From: Hydrogenophaga sp.
GTDB taxonomy: Bacteria > Pseudomonadota > Gammaproteobacteria > Burkholderiales > Burkholderiaceae_C
Assembly (NCBI RefSeq): GCF_030373225.1
Contig: NZ_JAUCZG010000013.1
Location: forward strand, 1-64,000
Length of the DNA stretch: 64,000 nucleotides
Reading direction: 5' to 3'
A model generated the notes under the pieces. It saw nothing but the letters and a program-made list of their open reading frames with translations, did no database searches and was not told the origin of the DNA. The translations under genes were made by a program, and so were the position numbers. Every line of letters begins with the position of its first letter. Position 1 is the first letter of the stretch. Positions 11,271 through 21,607 of the stretch are shown piece after piece.

Positions 11271-12200
11271 ATGACCCCTGCCCAAGCCCGCCTGCTCACA
11301 CCCCGACGCCTGCTCATGGCCTCGGTGGTGGTGGCCCTCATGACCATCGCCCTGAAGACCGGGGCCTGGCTCATCACCGACTCGGTCGGCCTGTTGTCGG
11401 ACGCGATGGAGTCGCTGGTGAACCTGGCCAGCGCGATCTTCGGTCTGGTGATGGTGACCATCGCCGCGCGCCCGGCCGACGAGGACCACCCCTACGGCCA
11501 CCACAAGGCCGAGTACTTCTCCTCGGGCTTCGAGGGCATCCTCATCATCGCCGCGGCGCTGGGCATCATCTGGGTCGCCGGGCACCGGCTGTTCGATCCG
11601 CAGCCGATCGAGCAGGTGGGCTGGGGCCTGGCGCTGTCGGTGGTGAGTTCCGCGCTCAACGGCCTGCTGGCCTGGGTCATGTTTCGCGCAGCGAAGGAAC
11701 ACCGCTCGATCGCGCTCGAGGCCGATGCGAAGCATCTGGTGACCGATGTCTGGACCTCGGTGGGCGTGGTGCTGGGCATTGCCCTGGTGCATTTCACCGG
11801 CTGGCTCTGGCTCGACCCGGTGGTGGCCATGGGTGTGGCGGCCAACATCCTCAAGGAAGGTTTTCACCTCATGTGGCGCTCGTCGCAGGGCCTCATGGAC
11901 GAGGCGCTGGAGCCCGAGGTGATGGCCACGATCCAGCAGACGCTGGATGGCTTTGCGTCGGCCGAAGGCGAGGCCAGCATCATCCGCTTCGACCACGTGA
12001 GCACCCGCAAGGCCGGCCAGCGGCGCTTCGTCGACCTGCACATGCACATGCCGGCGAGCTGGTCGCTCGGCCGCGCGGCTGCCGTGCGCGGCAGTGTGGA
12101 GCAGGCGCTGATGAGCGCGGTGCCCGGGCTGCGCGCGACCATCCAGCTGCTGCCCAGCGATGTGGAAGCGCACTTTGACGACGAAAAGGATCTGATATGA
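11271..12200 (+). CDS. CDF-family divalent cation efflux transporter
   Basis: This 309-residue protein is a cation diffusion facilitator, exporting a divalent metal (Zn, Fe, Mn, Co or similar) by proton antiport across the inner membrane. The family signature is [20 protein letters not shown] after transmembrane helix 2, and about six hydrophobic helices precede a cytoplasmic C-terminal domain (from about residue 215). In helix 5 the metal-site pair is present as HLVTD. In helix 2 the FieF-type DxxxD pair reads as E47 and N51 in DAMESLVN, so metal choice cannot be inferred from FieF. The ATG at 11271 follows a -10-like GACAAT by six bases. An in-frame ATG at 11250 is possible. Confidence 0.85.
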   Translation: MTPAQARLLTPRRLLMASVVVALMTIALKTGAWLITDSVGLLSDAMESLVNLASAIFGLVMVTIAARPADEDHPYGHHKAEYFSSGFEGILIIAAALGIIWVAGHRLFDPQPIEQVGWGLALSVVSSALNGLLAWVMFRAAKEHRSIALEADAKHLVTDVWTSVGVVLGIALVHFTGWLWLDPVVAMGVAANILKEGFHLMWRSSQGLMDEALEPEVMATIQQTLDGFASAEGEASIIRFDHVSTRKAGQRRFVDLHMHMPASWSLGRAAAVRGSVEQALMSAVPGLRATIQLLPSDVEAHFDDEKDLI

Positions 12201-12282
12201 GGCCCCCACGCTCCTCACTGCGTGTGTCGCTGCCCCCCGAGGGGGCGCACCGCGGCCTTCGGGCGGCCGGGCGGTCGCGGTC
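12201..12282 (+). repeat. dispersed intergenic repeat, copy 1
   Basis: The repeat begins right after the transporter stop with GGCCCCCACGCT, continues through TCACTGCGTGTGTCGCTG to the palindromic core CCCCCCGAGGGGG, and ends in a GC-rich CCTTCGGGCGGCC block. The same organisation recurs at 14681-14755 and 15344-15425. The core can form a small hairpin. It fills the whole gap before dtd. Confidence 0.75.
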
Positions 12283-12726
12283 ATGATCGCCCTGTTGCAG
12301 CGGGTGGCCGAGGCCCGTGTGGAGATCGCAGGTGAGGCGGTCGGACAGATCGGACCGGGCCTGCTGGTGCTGCTGTGCGCCGAGCCCGACGACTCCGAGG
12401 CCGTGAGCGAGAAGATGCTGGCCAAGATCCTGAAGCTGCGCATCTTCGGTGACGCCGCCGGCAAGATGAACCTGAGCGTGCAGGACATCGCCGGGGGCTT
12501 GTTGATCGTGAGCCAGTTCACCCTGGCGGCCGACACGAAGAGCGGCAACCGGCCCGGGTTCACGGCGGCTGCGCCACCGGTGCTCGGTGAATTTCTTTAC
12601 GAAGCCTTCGTGAGGTCGGCGCGGGCGGCGCATCCGGTGGTGCAGACCGGCCGTTTCGGCGCCGACATGAAGGTGCACCTGGTCAACGATGGCCCGGTGA
12701 CGATACCGCTGCGGATCACCGCCTGA
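12283..12726 (+). CDS. dtd: D-aminoacyl-tRNA deacylase
   Basis: Dtd (147 aa, the usual length) removes D-amino acids, and mischarged glycine, from tRNA as a homodimer. The catalytic motifs are seen as SQFTLAAD (residues 79-86) and [10 protein letters not shown] at the C-terminus, corresponding to the family SQFTL and NxGPxT motifs whose Gly-cisPro pair enforces chirality. The start MIALLQRV is canonical. It stands alone between two repeat elements, with no strong ribosome site visible. Confidence 0.95.
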   Translation: MIALLQRVAEARVEIAGEAVGQIGPGLLVLLCAEPDDSEAVSEKMLAKILKLRIFGDAAGKMNLSVQDIAGGLLIVSQFTLAADTKSGNRPGFTAAAPPVLGEFLYEAFVRSARAAHPVVQTGRFGADMKVHLVNDGPVTIPLRITA

Positions 12727-12747
12727 CGCTGGACTCCGTTCGGCCCG

Positions 12748-12777
12748 AGCCCGCCCTTCGACAGGCTCAGGGTGACC
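12748..12777 (+). repeat. REP-like element with the CTTCGACAGGCTCAG core
   Basis: The spacer between dtd and the convergent ybeY carries CCCTTCGACAGGCTCAGG, a short repeat core found between genes in many proteobacteria. A diverged copy in the opposite orientation occurs at 29222-29239 (GTGAGCCTGCCGAAGGGC). No T-run is attached, so its role, if any, is not evident. Confidence 0.5.
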
Positions 12778-12804
12778 GGTGGGGTTTGCGGTGGGTCAAG
12801 GCCG

Positions 12805-13260
12805 TCAGGCGTAAGGATTCGGCTGACCCAAGCCAGCCAGAATCTCCGTCTCGCGGGCTTCCATGTCCTCGGCATCGGCCTCGCCGGTCTCATGGTCCCA
12901 GCCCTGCGCGTGCAGCGTGCCGTGCACCAGCAGGTGCGCGTAGTGCTCGGCCAGCGGCTTCTTGAGCTCGGCCGCTTCGCGCGCCACCACCGGCGCGCAC
13001 AGCACCAGATCGGCCATCACCAGCGGTTCGGTGGCGTAGTCGAAGGTCAGCACGTTGGTGGCGTGATCCTTGCCCCGGTAGTCGCGGTTGAGCGCCCGGC
13101 CTTCGTCGGCATCGACGATGCGCACGGTGATCTCGGCATCGGCGTCGAGCGCATGGCGGATGCAGCGTGCCACCCGGTGGCGCGGCAGCGCAGCGCGGTG
13201 GGCGGCGGCGTCCGGCAGGTCGCCGAACTGCAGCGAGAGGGTGAGCTTGGGCAGTGACAT
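12805..13260 (-). CDS. ybeY: endoribonuclease / rRNA maturation factor YbeY
   Basis: YbeY (151 aa) is a zinc-dependent single-strand RNase needed for 16S rRNA 3'-end maturation and ribosome quality control. The zinc site [11 protein letters not shown] matches the family HGxLHLxGxDH pattern with three histidines. The upstream [18 protein letters not shown] is also typical. The ATG at 13260 overlaps the stop of the preceding lipoprotein-like gene by one base (TGATG), indicating coupling. It lies third in a phoH-mliC-ybeY group; phoH and ybeY are neighbours in many bacteria. Confidence 0.95.
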   Translation of the reverse strand: MSLPKLTLSLQFGDLPDAAAHRAALPRHRVARCIRHALDADAEITVRIVDADEGRALNRDYRGKDHATNVLTFDYATEPLVMADLVLCAPVVAREAAELKKPLAEHYAHLLVHGTLHAQGWDHETGEADAEDMEARETEILAGLGQPNPYA

Positions 13261-13667
13261 CAGCGTTTGGCCGGTTGGGCGAAGCAGTTGGCCAGCAGGG
13301 TCTGCTCCTGCGCCGTGTGGTCGGCGGCCAGGAAGCTGAGCTCGCCCTTCATGCCCTGGGTGTACCAGCGCAGGCTGTTCTGTTCGTCGAGTGCGATGAA
13401 GCGCACGCCGGTGGTGGCGCGCCGGCCTTGCAGCATCACCGTGCGGCCGTTGAAGTGCAGGGCGGCGAACGCGTTGCCATTGCTCAGGTTGAGATAGACC
13501 AGCTCGATCTCGGTGCCGCCGTCGCAGCGGTAGTTCACCGCCTGGCTGCTGAAGACCAGCGATGGTGTGGCCGCAGAAGCGGGGGGTGGCATGCCCTGGG
13601 CAACAGCCATGGACGGCAGGCACGCCAGCCACAGCGTCAGCGCCCGCAAAAGAGGTTTCGTGTGCAC
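13260..13667 (-). CDS. secreted MliC-like (c-type lysozyme inhibitor) protein
   Basis: A 135-residue exported protein with a signal peptide (about residues 1-23, ending AVAQG) and a C-terminal domain resembling MliC/PliC. That domain has [15 protein letters not shown], an alternating beta pattern, [23 protein letters not shown], and a cysteine pair (in YRCDG and NCFAQ) that could form the family disulfide. MliC proteins bind and block c-type lysozyme in the envelope. There is no lipobox, so it is probably a soluble periplasmic form. The frame opens with GTG. It sits between phoH and ybeY, ten bases after phoH and overlapping ybeY by one base. Fold assignment is by motif only. Confidence 0.7.
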   Translation of the reverse strand: MHTKPLLRALTLWLACLPSMAVAQGMPPPASAATPSLVFSSQAVNYRCDGGTEIELVYLNLSNGNAFAALHFNGRTVMLQGRRATTGVRFIALDEQNSLRWYTQGMKGELSFLAADHTAQEQTLLANCFAQPAKR

Positions 13668-13677
13668 GTGTCAACTT

Positions 13678-14658
13678 TCAGGCGGTTTTGCGGCGTGCGC
13701 GTTTGGCCGGGGCCGCGTCTTCCAGATGCGGCGTGCGTGCGTCATAGGCGTCCACGATGCGGGCGACCAGCGGGTGGCGCACCACGTCGGCGCTGGACAG
13801 GCGCGTGATCGCGATCCCCTGCACCCGCTTGAGGACGCGCTCGGCGTCGATCAGACCGCTGAGCTCGGTGCGCGGCAGGTCGATCTGGCTCACGTCGCCG
13901 GTGATCACCGCCTTGGCGCCAAAGCCGATGCGGGTGAGGAACATCTTCATCTGCTCCACCGTGGTGTTCTGCGCCTCATCGAGGATCACGAAGGCGTGGT
14001 TGAGCGTGCGCCCGCGCATGAAGGCCAGCGGCGCGATCTCGATCTGCTGGCGCTCGAAGGCCTTTTGCACCTTGTCGGCGCCCATCAGGTCGTAGAGCGC
14101 GTCGTACAGCGGGCGCAGGTAAGGGTCGACCTTCTGGCCCAGGTCGCCGGGCAGGAAGCCGAGCTTCTCGCCCGCTTCCACCGCCGGACGCGTGAGCACG
14201 ATGCGCTGCACCGCGCTGCGCTCCAGCGCATCCACCGCGCAGGCCACGGCCAGATAGGTCTTGCCGGTGCCGGCCGGACCAATGCCGAAGGTGATGTCGT
14301 GCGTGGCCATGTTCTCGAGGTAGCGCGCCTGGTTGGGGGTGCGCCCGCGCACCTCGCCACGACGTGTCTGCATTGCCAGCGCGCCGTCCCCGGGCTCGGC
14401 CAGCGCGGTGTCGCCGCTGAGCATGAGCTGCACCTGCTCGGGCGCGATCGGCTTCCTGGCCATTTCGTACATGGCCTGCAAGGTCTCCAGTGCCTGGTTC
14501 ACCTTGGGCTTGGTGCCTTCGATGCGGAACTGCTCGAAACGGTGCGCCACCTTGACCTGCAAGGCGGCCTCGATGCTGCGGATGTGGCTGTCCAGGGGCC
14601 CGCAGAGGTGAGCCATGCGGACGTTGTCGGGCGGGGAGAAGGTGTGTCTGAGAATCAA
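13678..14658 (-). CDS. phoH: PhoH-family ATPase
   Basis: A PhoH-like P-loop protein (326 aa from the chosen start), commonly linked to RNA metabolism alongside YbeY. Walker A is GPAGTGKTYLA, Walker B is FVILDEAQNTT, and the region after it (ITGDVSQIDLPR) is typical. I place the start at a TTG at 14658: it gives the familiar PhoH opening (M)ILRHTFSPPDN and has AAGGA nine bases upstream, whereas the in-frame codons further up lie in the ruvA promoter and repeat region. It is divergent from ruvA and first in the phoH-mliC-ybeY group. Confidence 0.93.
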   Translation of the reverse strand: MILRHTFSPPDNVRMAHLCGPLDSHIRSIEAALQVKVAHRFEQFRIEGTKPKVNQALETLQAMYEMARKPIAPEQVQLMLSGDTALAEPGDGALAMQTRRGEVRGRTPNQARYLENMATHDITFGIGPAGTGKTYLAVACAVDALERSAVQRIVLTRPAVEAGEKLGFLPGDLGQKVDPYLRPLYDALYDLMGADKVQKAFERQQIEIAPLAFMRGRTLNHAFVILDEAQNTTVEQMKMFLTRIGFGAKAVITGDVSQIDLPRTELSGLIDAERVLKRVQGIAITRLSSADVVRHPLVARIVDAYDARTPHLEDAAPAKRARRKTA

Positions 14659-14680
14659 GCCGATAATTCCTTGAAATTGA

Positions 14681-14755
14681 AGCCCCCAAACCTGGCTGTG
14701 CCAGGCCCCCCGAGGGGGTGCAGTCGTTCTTGGGACGGCCCGGCGAACGACAAAG
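14681..14755 (+). repeat. dispersed intergenic repeat, copy 2
   Basis: This copy lies in the divergent phoH-ruvA gap. It begins AGCCCCCAAACCTGG, has the palindromic core CCCCCCGAGGGGG, and ends with TTGGGACGGCCCGGCG. It is more diverged from copies 1 and 3 in its left half than in the core and right half. The ruvA ribosome site (AAGGA) follows it. Confidence 0.65.
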
Positions 14756-14764
14756 GATCTTCCG

Positions 14765-15343
14765 ATGATAGGCAAGTTGACCGGCACGCTGCTGGAGAAA
14801 AACCCACCCCAGATCCTGCTGGACTGCCACGGCGTCGGTTACGAGGTCGATGTGCCCATGAGCACCTTCTACAACCTGCCCGGCACCGGCGAAAAGGTGG
14901 CCCTGCTCACCCATTTCGTGGTGCGCGAGGACGCCCAGATTCTCTACGGCTTCGGCACCGCTCCCGAGCGTGAGGCCTTTCGCCAGCTCATCAAGATCAG
15001 CGGCGTGGGTCCGCGCACCGCGCTCTCGGTGCTCTCGGGCATGAGCGTGGGCGACCTGGCCCAGGCGATCAGCGCGCAGGACAGCGGCCGCATCGTCAAG
15101 GTCCCCGGCATCGGCAAGAAGACCGCCGAGCGCCTGCTGCTCGAACTCAAGGGCAAGCTGGGTGCCGACCTCAACCTGACGGGTGGCGGCCCGGCGCAAA
15201 GCGATGTGCAGAGCGACATCCAGCAGGCCCTGATGGCCCTGGGCTACAGCGACAAGGACGCCGCCGCGGCCCTCAAGCCCCTGCCCGCCGACGTGGGTGT
15301 GAGCGAGGGCATCAAGCTCGCGCTGAAAGCGTTGGCGAAATGA
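14765..15343 (+). CDS. ruvA: Holliday junction branch migration protein RuvA
   Basis: RuvA (192 aa) binds four-way DNA junctions as a tetramer and loads the RuvB motor. Domain I opens [12 protein letters not shown]. Domain II carries the helix-hairpin-helix motifs [15 protein letters not shown] and [16 protein letters not shown]. The C-terminal domain III (about residues 145-192, [17 protein letters not shown]) contacts RuvB. A ribosome site AAGGA lies nine bases before ATG. ruvB follows after a repeat-filled 82-base gap. No ruvC is seen nearby. Confidence 0.97.
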   Translation: MIGKLTGTLLEKNPPQILLDCHGVGYEVDVPMSTFYNLPGTGEKVALLTHFVVREDAQILYGFGTAPEREAFRQLIKISGVGPRTALSVLSGMSVGDLAQAISAQDSGRIVKVPGIGKKTAERLLLELKGKLGADLNLTGGGPAQSDVQSDIQQALMALGYSDKDAAAALKPLPADVGVSEGIKLALKALAK

Positions 15344-15425
15344 GGCCCCCACGCTTGTCACTTCGTGTACTGCGCTGCCCCCCGCGGGGGCTGTCGCTCC
15401 TTGGGGCGGCCCTGCGGAGCAACGC
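15344..15425 (+). repeat. dispersed intergenic repeat, copy 3
   Basis: This copy fills the ruvA-ruvB gap. Like copy 1 it starts at the stop codon of the preceding gene (TGA then GGCCCCCACGCT), runs through TCACTTCGTGT and GCTG, has the core CCCCCCGCGGGGG, and ends TTGGGGCGGCCCTGCGG. Copies 1 and 3 are close enough to be the same element. It interrupts what would otherwise be a tight ruvAB operon. Confidence 0.75.
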
Positions 15426-16484
<1,059 letters not shown>

Positions 16485-16497
16485 GTCTCTTCCAGCC

Positions 16498-17790
16498 ATG
16501 ACCCTGTCTGCCGCTCAACGACGCTGGGGATGGGGTGCAGCAGGCGTGCTGCTGGTGCTGGCTTTCTGGGGTGGCTGGCTCTGGCGTCATCCGGCGGTGG
16601 ATGCGGTGGAGCTGCAATCGGCACCGCTGGTGCGCAGCCTGCAGTTTTCGGCCCGCGTGGCCACCCTCTCGCGGGTGGAGATCGGCAGCACCATCACCGG
16701 GCGGGTGCAGGCCGTGCTGGTGGAAGAGGGCGCGCGCGTTCGCCGTGGCGACGTGTTGTTGCGCCTGGAGTCGGACGAACTCACCGCCGCGCTGACCCAG
16801 GCCGCGGCCGCCGAGCGTCAGGCCGCGGCGCGCCTGGCGGGTTTGCGCAGCACCGGGCGCACCGCCGCCCAGGCCGCGCTGGCCCAGACCGAAGCCACGG
16901 TGCGCGCCGCCAGGGCCGAACTCACACGCACCGAACAGCTGGTGGCGCAAGGCTTCGTGAGCGCTTCGCGCCTGGACGAGGCCAGGCGCACGCTGGAGGT
17001 GGCCCAGGCCCAGCAGACCAGCGCGCGGGCGCAGACGCGGGCCAACGAAGAGAGTGGGTCCGACCTGGTGCAGGCCCGGGCCCAGCTGGCGGTGGCACAA
17101 GCCACCACCCAGGCGGCGCAGGCGCGGCTGGCACAGACCACCTTGCTGGCACCGGCCGATGCGCAGGTGCTGCTGCGCGAGGTCGAGCCCGGCCAGATCG
17201 TGCAGCCCGGCAAGGCCTTGCTGGGACTGGCGCTGGCCGGACCCACCCAGATCGTGGCGCCGGTGGACGAGCGTTTCCTGGACCAGCTGCAGACCGGTCA
17301 GGTCGCCCGCGTGGTGGCCGATGCGTTCGCCGGGCAGCCGCTGGCCGCGCGCGTGCTGTCGATTGCGCCGTCGGTGGACGCGCAGCGCGGCGCCATCGAG
17401 GTCAAGCTGGCGCTGGACGCCCCGGCTCCGGCCTTCCTGCGCGAGGACATGACCGTCTCGGTCGAGGTGGACACCGCCCGGCGGGACGTCGCGTTGGTGC
17501 TGCCGCTGGCCGCCTTGCGCGCCATGCTGCCCGACGGCTCGGCCGTGGTGATGGTGAGTGAAGAGGGTCTGGCGCGCAGCCGCCCGGTCAAGCTGGGCCT
17601 GCGCACGATCGATGCCGCCGAGGTGCTGGACGGGCTGGTTGAGGGCGAGCTGGTGCTGATCGGCGGCAGTCCCGGGCCCGATGACCGCGTGCGCCTGCGC
17701 CGCGTGCCCTGGCAGCCGGGCCAGCCCCTGGCGCCGGGAGCCGGCGCGCCCGACGCCGGCGCTGCGCTGACCAACGCCATGGGGCGCTGA
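16498..17790 (+). CDS. HlyD/RND-type membrane fusion protein (periplasmic adaptor)
   Basis: A 430-residue periplasmic adaptor with one N-terminal membrane helix (about residues 9-28), a barrel-sandwich half (TGRVQAVLVEEGARVRRGDVLLRLES), a long Ala/Gln/Arg-rich coiled-coil hairpin (about 95-215), the second lipoyl half (LLAPADAQVLLREVEPGQIVQPG), and a beta-barrel region. Such adaptors link an inner-membrane ABC transporter to an outer-membrane channel. It is first in a three-gene set with a FtsX-like permease and an ATPase, as in DevBCA or MacAB-type exporters. No outer-membrane factor is encoded beside it. The substrate is unknown. Confidence 0.85.
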   Translation: MTLSAAQRRWGWGAAGVLLVLAFWGGWLWRHPAVDAVELQSAPLVRSLQFSARVATLSRVEIGSTITGRVQAVLVEEGARVRRGDVLLRLESDELTAALTQAAAAERQAAARLAGLRSTGRTAAQAALAQTEATVRAARAELTRTEQLVAQGFVSASRLDEARRTLEVAQAQQTSARAQTRANEESGSDLVQARAQLAVAQATTQAAQARLAQTTLLAPADAQVLLREVEPGQIVQPGKALLGLALAGPTQIVAPVDERFLDQLQTGQVARVVADAFAGQPLAARVLSIAPSVDAQRGAIEVKLALDAPAPAFLREDMTVSVEVDTARRDVALVLPLAALRAMLPDGSAVVMVSEEGLARSRPVKLGLRTIDAAEVLDGLVEGELVLIGGSPGPDDRVRLRRVPWQPGQPLAPGAGAPDAGAALTNAMGR

Positions 17791-17809
17791 CCGCGGTGGG
17801 AACGCGTCC

Positions 17810-19036
17810 ATGACCGCCTGGCTGGGTTTCGAGCGGCGGGTCGCGCTGCGCTTCCTGCTCGAGGGGCGCATGCAGACCCTGCTGATCATCGTGGGCGTGG
17901 CGGCCGGGGTGGCCGTGATCGCCTACATCTCGGCGCTGATCAGCGGCCTGCAGACCAACACCCTCAACAAGACGCTGGGGGCGCAGGCCCACATCACCCT
18001 GAGCGCGCCCGACGACCTGTTGGCGCCGCCGGCGGCCCGGGCGGCGGGCACCACCACCCTGACCGAAGCGCAGCCGCGTGCGCAGCGCCTGCGATCGGTC
18101 GCCAACTGGCAGGCGCTGGTGCCGCAGCTCGAGCGGCGAGCGGGCATCGCGTCGGTGTCGCCCATGGTGGCCGGGGGCGCGCTGGCGCTGCGCGGCGAGG
18201 CCACGCAATCGATCTCGCTGTTCGGGGTGGAGCTCGACCGCTACGACCGCATCGTCGGGTTGCGCAGCAAGGTGGTCAGTGGCAGCGCGCGCCTGGCGCC
18301 CGGTGAAGCCATCGTGGGACGCGACCTGGCGGCCGATCTGGGCGTGCGCGTGGGTGACCGCCTCACGGTGCAGACCAGCCTCCTGAGCGAACCGGTGCGC
18401 GTGACCGCACTGGTCGATTTCGGTGTGAAGGAGCTGAACCGGCGCACCGTGATCCTGCCGCTGCGGGGCGCCCAGAGCCTGCTTGGCCTGCCCGGCGGAG
18501 CCACCACCATCGACCTCACGGTCGACGACGTGTGGGCGGCGCAGGCGCTGACCGAAGACCTGCGGCGCCAGCTGCCCTACCAGTTGGAGAGCTGGCAGGA
18601 GAGCAATGCCCAATTGGTGTCCGCGCTCAACGCGCAGTCGGTCAGCACCAGCCTGATCCGGGGCGTGGTGCTGGTGGTGGTGGTGCTGGGCATCGCCAGC
18701 GTGCTGGTGGTGTCGGTGGTGCAGAAGCGCCGCGAGATCGGCATCCTGCGCGCCATGGGCGCCACGCGCGCCCAGGTGCTGCGGGTGTTCCTGGTGCAGG
18801 GTGCGGTGGTGGGGGCGATCGGCTCGGTGCTCGGCATTGCGCTGGCCGTGCTGATGATCTGGCTGTTCACCACCTTCGTGCGCGGTGCCGACGGGCAGCC
18901 GCTGTTTTCCATTTCGCTGCCACCCTTGCTGGCGCTGCAGGTGGCCGTGCTGGCCACCGTCTGTGGCGTGCTGGCGGCCATTGCGCCGGCCCGCCGCGCG
19001 GCGGCCATGGACCCGGGCCAGGCCATCCGCATGTGA
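17810..19036 (+). CDS. ABC transporter permease, FtsX/MacB (DevC) type
   Basis: A 408-residue permease with four predicted helices: one near residues 20-45, then a large periplasmic domain (about 46-275), then three clustered helices near 280-305, 330-355 and 370-395. The cytoplasmic coupling segment KRREIGILRAMGATRAQVL is typical of FtsX-domain (MacB-fold) transporters, which act as mechanotransmitters and not as classical importers. It follows the adaptor gene by 19 bases and precedes the ATPase gene by 4, so the three form one operon. Confidence 0.88.
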   Translation: MTAWLGFERRVALRFLLEGRMQTLLIIVGVAAGVAVIAYISALISGLQTNTLNKTLGAQAHITLSAPDDLLAPPAARAAGTTTLTEAQPRAQRLRSVANWQALVPQLERRAGIASVSPMVAGGALALRGEATQSISLFGVELDRYDRIVGLRSKVVSGSARLAPGEAIVGRDLAADLGVRVGDRLTVQTSLLSEPVRVTALVDFGVKELNRRTVILPLRGAQSLLGLPGGATTIDLTVDDVWAAQALTEDLRRQLPYQLESWQESNAQLVSALNAQSVSTSLIRGVVLVVVVLGIASVLVVSVVQKRREIGILRAMGATRAQVLRVFLVQGAVVGAIGSVLGIALAVLMIWLFTTFVRGADGQPLFSISLPPLLALQVAVLATVCGVLAAIAPARRAAAMDPGQAIRM

Positions 19037-19040
19037 GCCC

Positions 19041-19763
<723 letters not shown>

Positions 19764-19778
19764 GCCGGGGCCGACCCG

Positions 19779-21506
19779 TCAGTGCGTGTCGGGAGCCGCG
19801 CCGGTCCGGATGGTGTTTCGCACGATCAGGATCTGCGCCGCGTAGTAGGTGCCGAGCACCCACACCGGCGCCATTGGCAGCGGCGCGACAAACCGGTTCA
19901 TCGCGAGCAAGGCGTCGCTGAGCATGAAGAAGACCGCACCCACCGCCACGCCTGTGGCCGCTGCGTTGCGCTGCACCGTGGCGCGGCCGATGGCTTGCGC
20001 GGCCATGAGCGCGATCACCAGCACGTAGACCGCCACGGGGGCACGCAGGGCGGGTGGCAGGCCGCCTTGCCAGAGAACGGCATACATGGCCGCACCGGCG
20101 CCCAGCGTGGCCGCCAGCGCGCGCCGGCTCGGGAACCACGGCACACCCTGGCGCAACAGCACGATGTAGACCAGGTGCGCCAGCAGGAAGGCCACCAGCC
20201 CTTCAATGAAGTAACCGGGGAACATCAGGAAGGCGTCGCCGGTGAGCGACAAGGCGAGTGCGCCCAGCAACAGCCCGGTGGCCCGCCGCAGACCGCCCTG
20301 GTTGCGCGCATGCGCCAGCACCAGCGCCATGGCCACGAGCATGGTCAGCGGCTTGAACAGGCGGTGCAGTTCCAGCGCGCCCAGCGCGGCGGTGGCCATG
20401 GAGAGCGCGGCGCATTCGATCAGCAGCGCCTCGGCCATGCCGATGCGGCCCTGCATCACCGCGCCAATCGCCCACAGCGCCACCACCAGCACCGCGAACA
20501 CGACCGCACTGTGCGACAACGGCCAGGCGTCGGCGAACCACAGGAACCCGGCCACGCCTGCGAGCAGGGCCAGGAACTGCAGACCCGCGAACCACTGCAC
20601 GGTGCGGTCCATGGGTGGTGCAAAGCGCTGCACCTGCGCAATGTCGAAGGCCGGCGACGGGAAGCGCGCAGCCACGTCGGCCGGCCGCCAGCCGGGCGGC
20701 TTGATCCACACGCGCAGCTTGTCGGCCCAGCGGCGTGTGTGCCACGAATCCTTGAGCAGGCCCCAGTACACCTCGCCGTTGGCCCACAGCGGGTCCCAGC
20801 TCTGCAGCGGCTTGCGCGTGCCATAGACGCACCTTTCGTCTTCTTCCTTGAAGCTGCCGAACAGCCGGTCCCACACGATCAGGATGCCGCCGTAGTTGCG
20901 GTCCAGGTAGCGGTCGTTCACCGCGTGGTGCACCCGGTGGTTGGACGGGCTGCAGAACCAGCGGTCGAACCAGCCGAGCTTCTTCACCTGTTCGGTGTGC
21001 ACCCAGAACTGGTAGAGCAGGTCGATCAGCGCGACGACCCCGAACACCAGCGGCGGCACGCCGGCCACCGCCATCGGCAGGTAGAAGACCCAGCCGAACA
21101 AAGCGCCCGAGCTGGTCTGGCGCAGCGCGGTCGAGAGGTTGTAGTCCTGGCTCTGGTGGTGCACCACGTGCGCAGCCCAGAACACGCCGATCTCGTGCCC
21201 GGCGCGGTGCAACCAGTAGTAGCAGAAATCGTAGAACACCAGCGCGACCAGCCAGCCGACCCAGGTGGTCCAGAACGGGTGGTCGGGCCAGATGGCCACC
21301 GTGGCGTACACGGCGGTGTAGATACCCAGGCGCAGCAGCCGGGTGAACACTGCACTGATCTGGCTGAGCATGCCCAGGCCGATGCTGCTGATGGCGTCGT
21401 CGAGCCGGTAAGTGTTGCGGCGGCGCTTCAAACCGACGGCGTATTCGATCGCGATGAGTGCGAAAAACACCGGCGTGGCCAACACGATGATCTGGCTGGG
21501 GCTCAT
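19779..21506 (-). CDS. fusion of alkylglycerol-monooxygenase-like hydroxylase and YhhN/TMEM86 lysoplasmalogenase-like domain
   Basis: A 575-residue integral membrane protein with two parts. Residues about 1-290 belong to the fatty acid hydroxylase/sterol desaturase superfamily, with diiron histidine boxes HRAGH (100-104), HVVHH (113-117) and HRVHH (190-194). Segments [20 protein letters not shown] and [16 protein letters not shown] resemble alkylglycerol monooxygenase (TMEM195), which cleaves ether lipids. Residues about 335-570 resemble YhhN/TMEM86 lysoplasmalogenase: [54 protein letters not shown]. Both activities break ether-linked glycerolipids, so the fusion suggests ether lipid turnover. 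This is inferred from motifs; substrates are untested. Start ATG 21506; a TTG at 21512 is also in frame. Confidence 0.8.
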   Translation of the reverse strand: MSPSQIIVLATPVFFALIAIEYAVGLKRRRNTYRLDDAISSIGLGMLSQISAVFTRLLRLGIYTAVYATVAIWPDHPFWTTWVGWLVALVFYDFCYYWLHRAGHEIGVFWAAHVVHHQSQDYNLSTALRQTSSGALFGWVFYLPMAVAGVPPLVFGVVALIDLLYQFWVHTEQVKKLGWFDRWFCSPSNHRVHHAVNDRYLDRNYGGILIVWDRLFGSFKEEDERCVYGTRKPLQSWDPLWANGEVYWGLLKDSWHTRRWADKLRVWIKPPGWRPADVAARFPSPAFDIAQVQRFAPPMDRTVQWFAGLQFLALLAGVAGFLWFADAWPLSHSAVVFAVLVVALWAIGAVMQGRIGMAEALLIECAALSMATAALGALELHRLFKPLTMLVAMALVLAHARNQGGLRRATGLLLGALALSLTGDAFLMFPGYFIEGLVAFLLAHLVYIVLLRQGVPWFPSRRALAATLGAGAAMYAVLWQGGLPPALRAPVAVYVLVIALMAAQAIGRATVQRNAAATGVAVGAVFFMLSDALLAMNRFVAPLPMAPVWVLGTYYAAQILIVRNTIRTGAAPDTH

Positions 21507-21607
21507 GGGCAATGATGGGGCGGGGTGGTCTGGATGCCCGGATTGTGGGCAGATTCCGGTCGCACGGTGATGGCATCAACCCGCATGCCGCGTGCCAGAA
21601 TCGCGCC

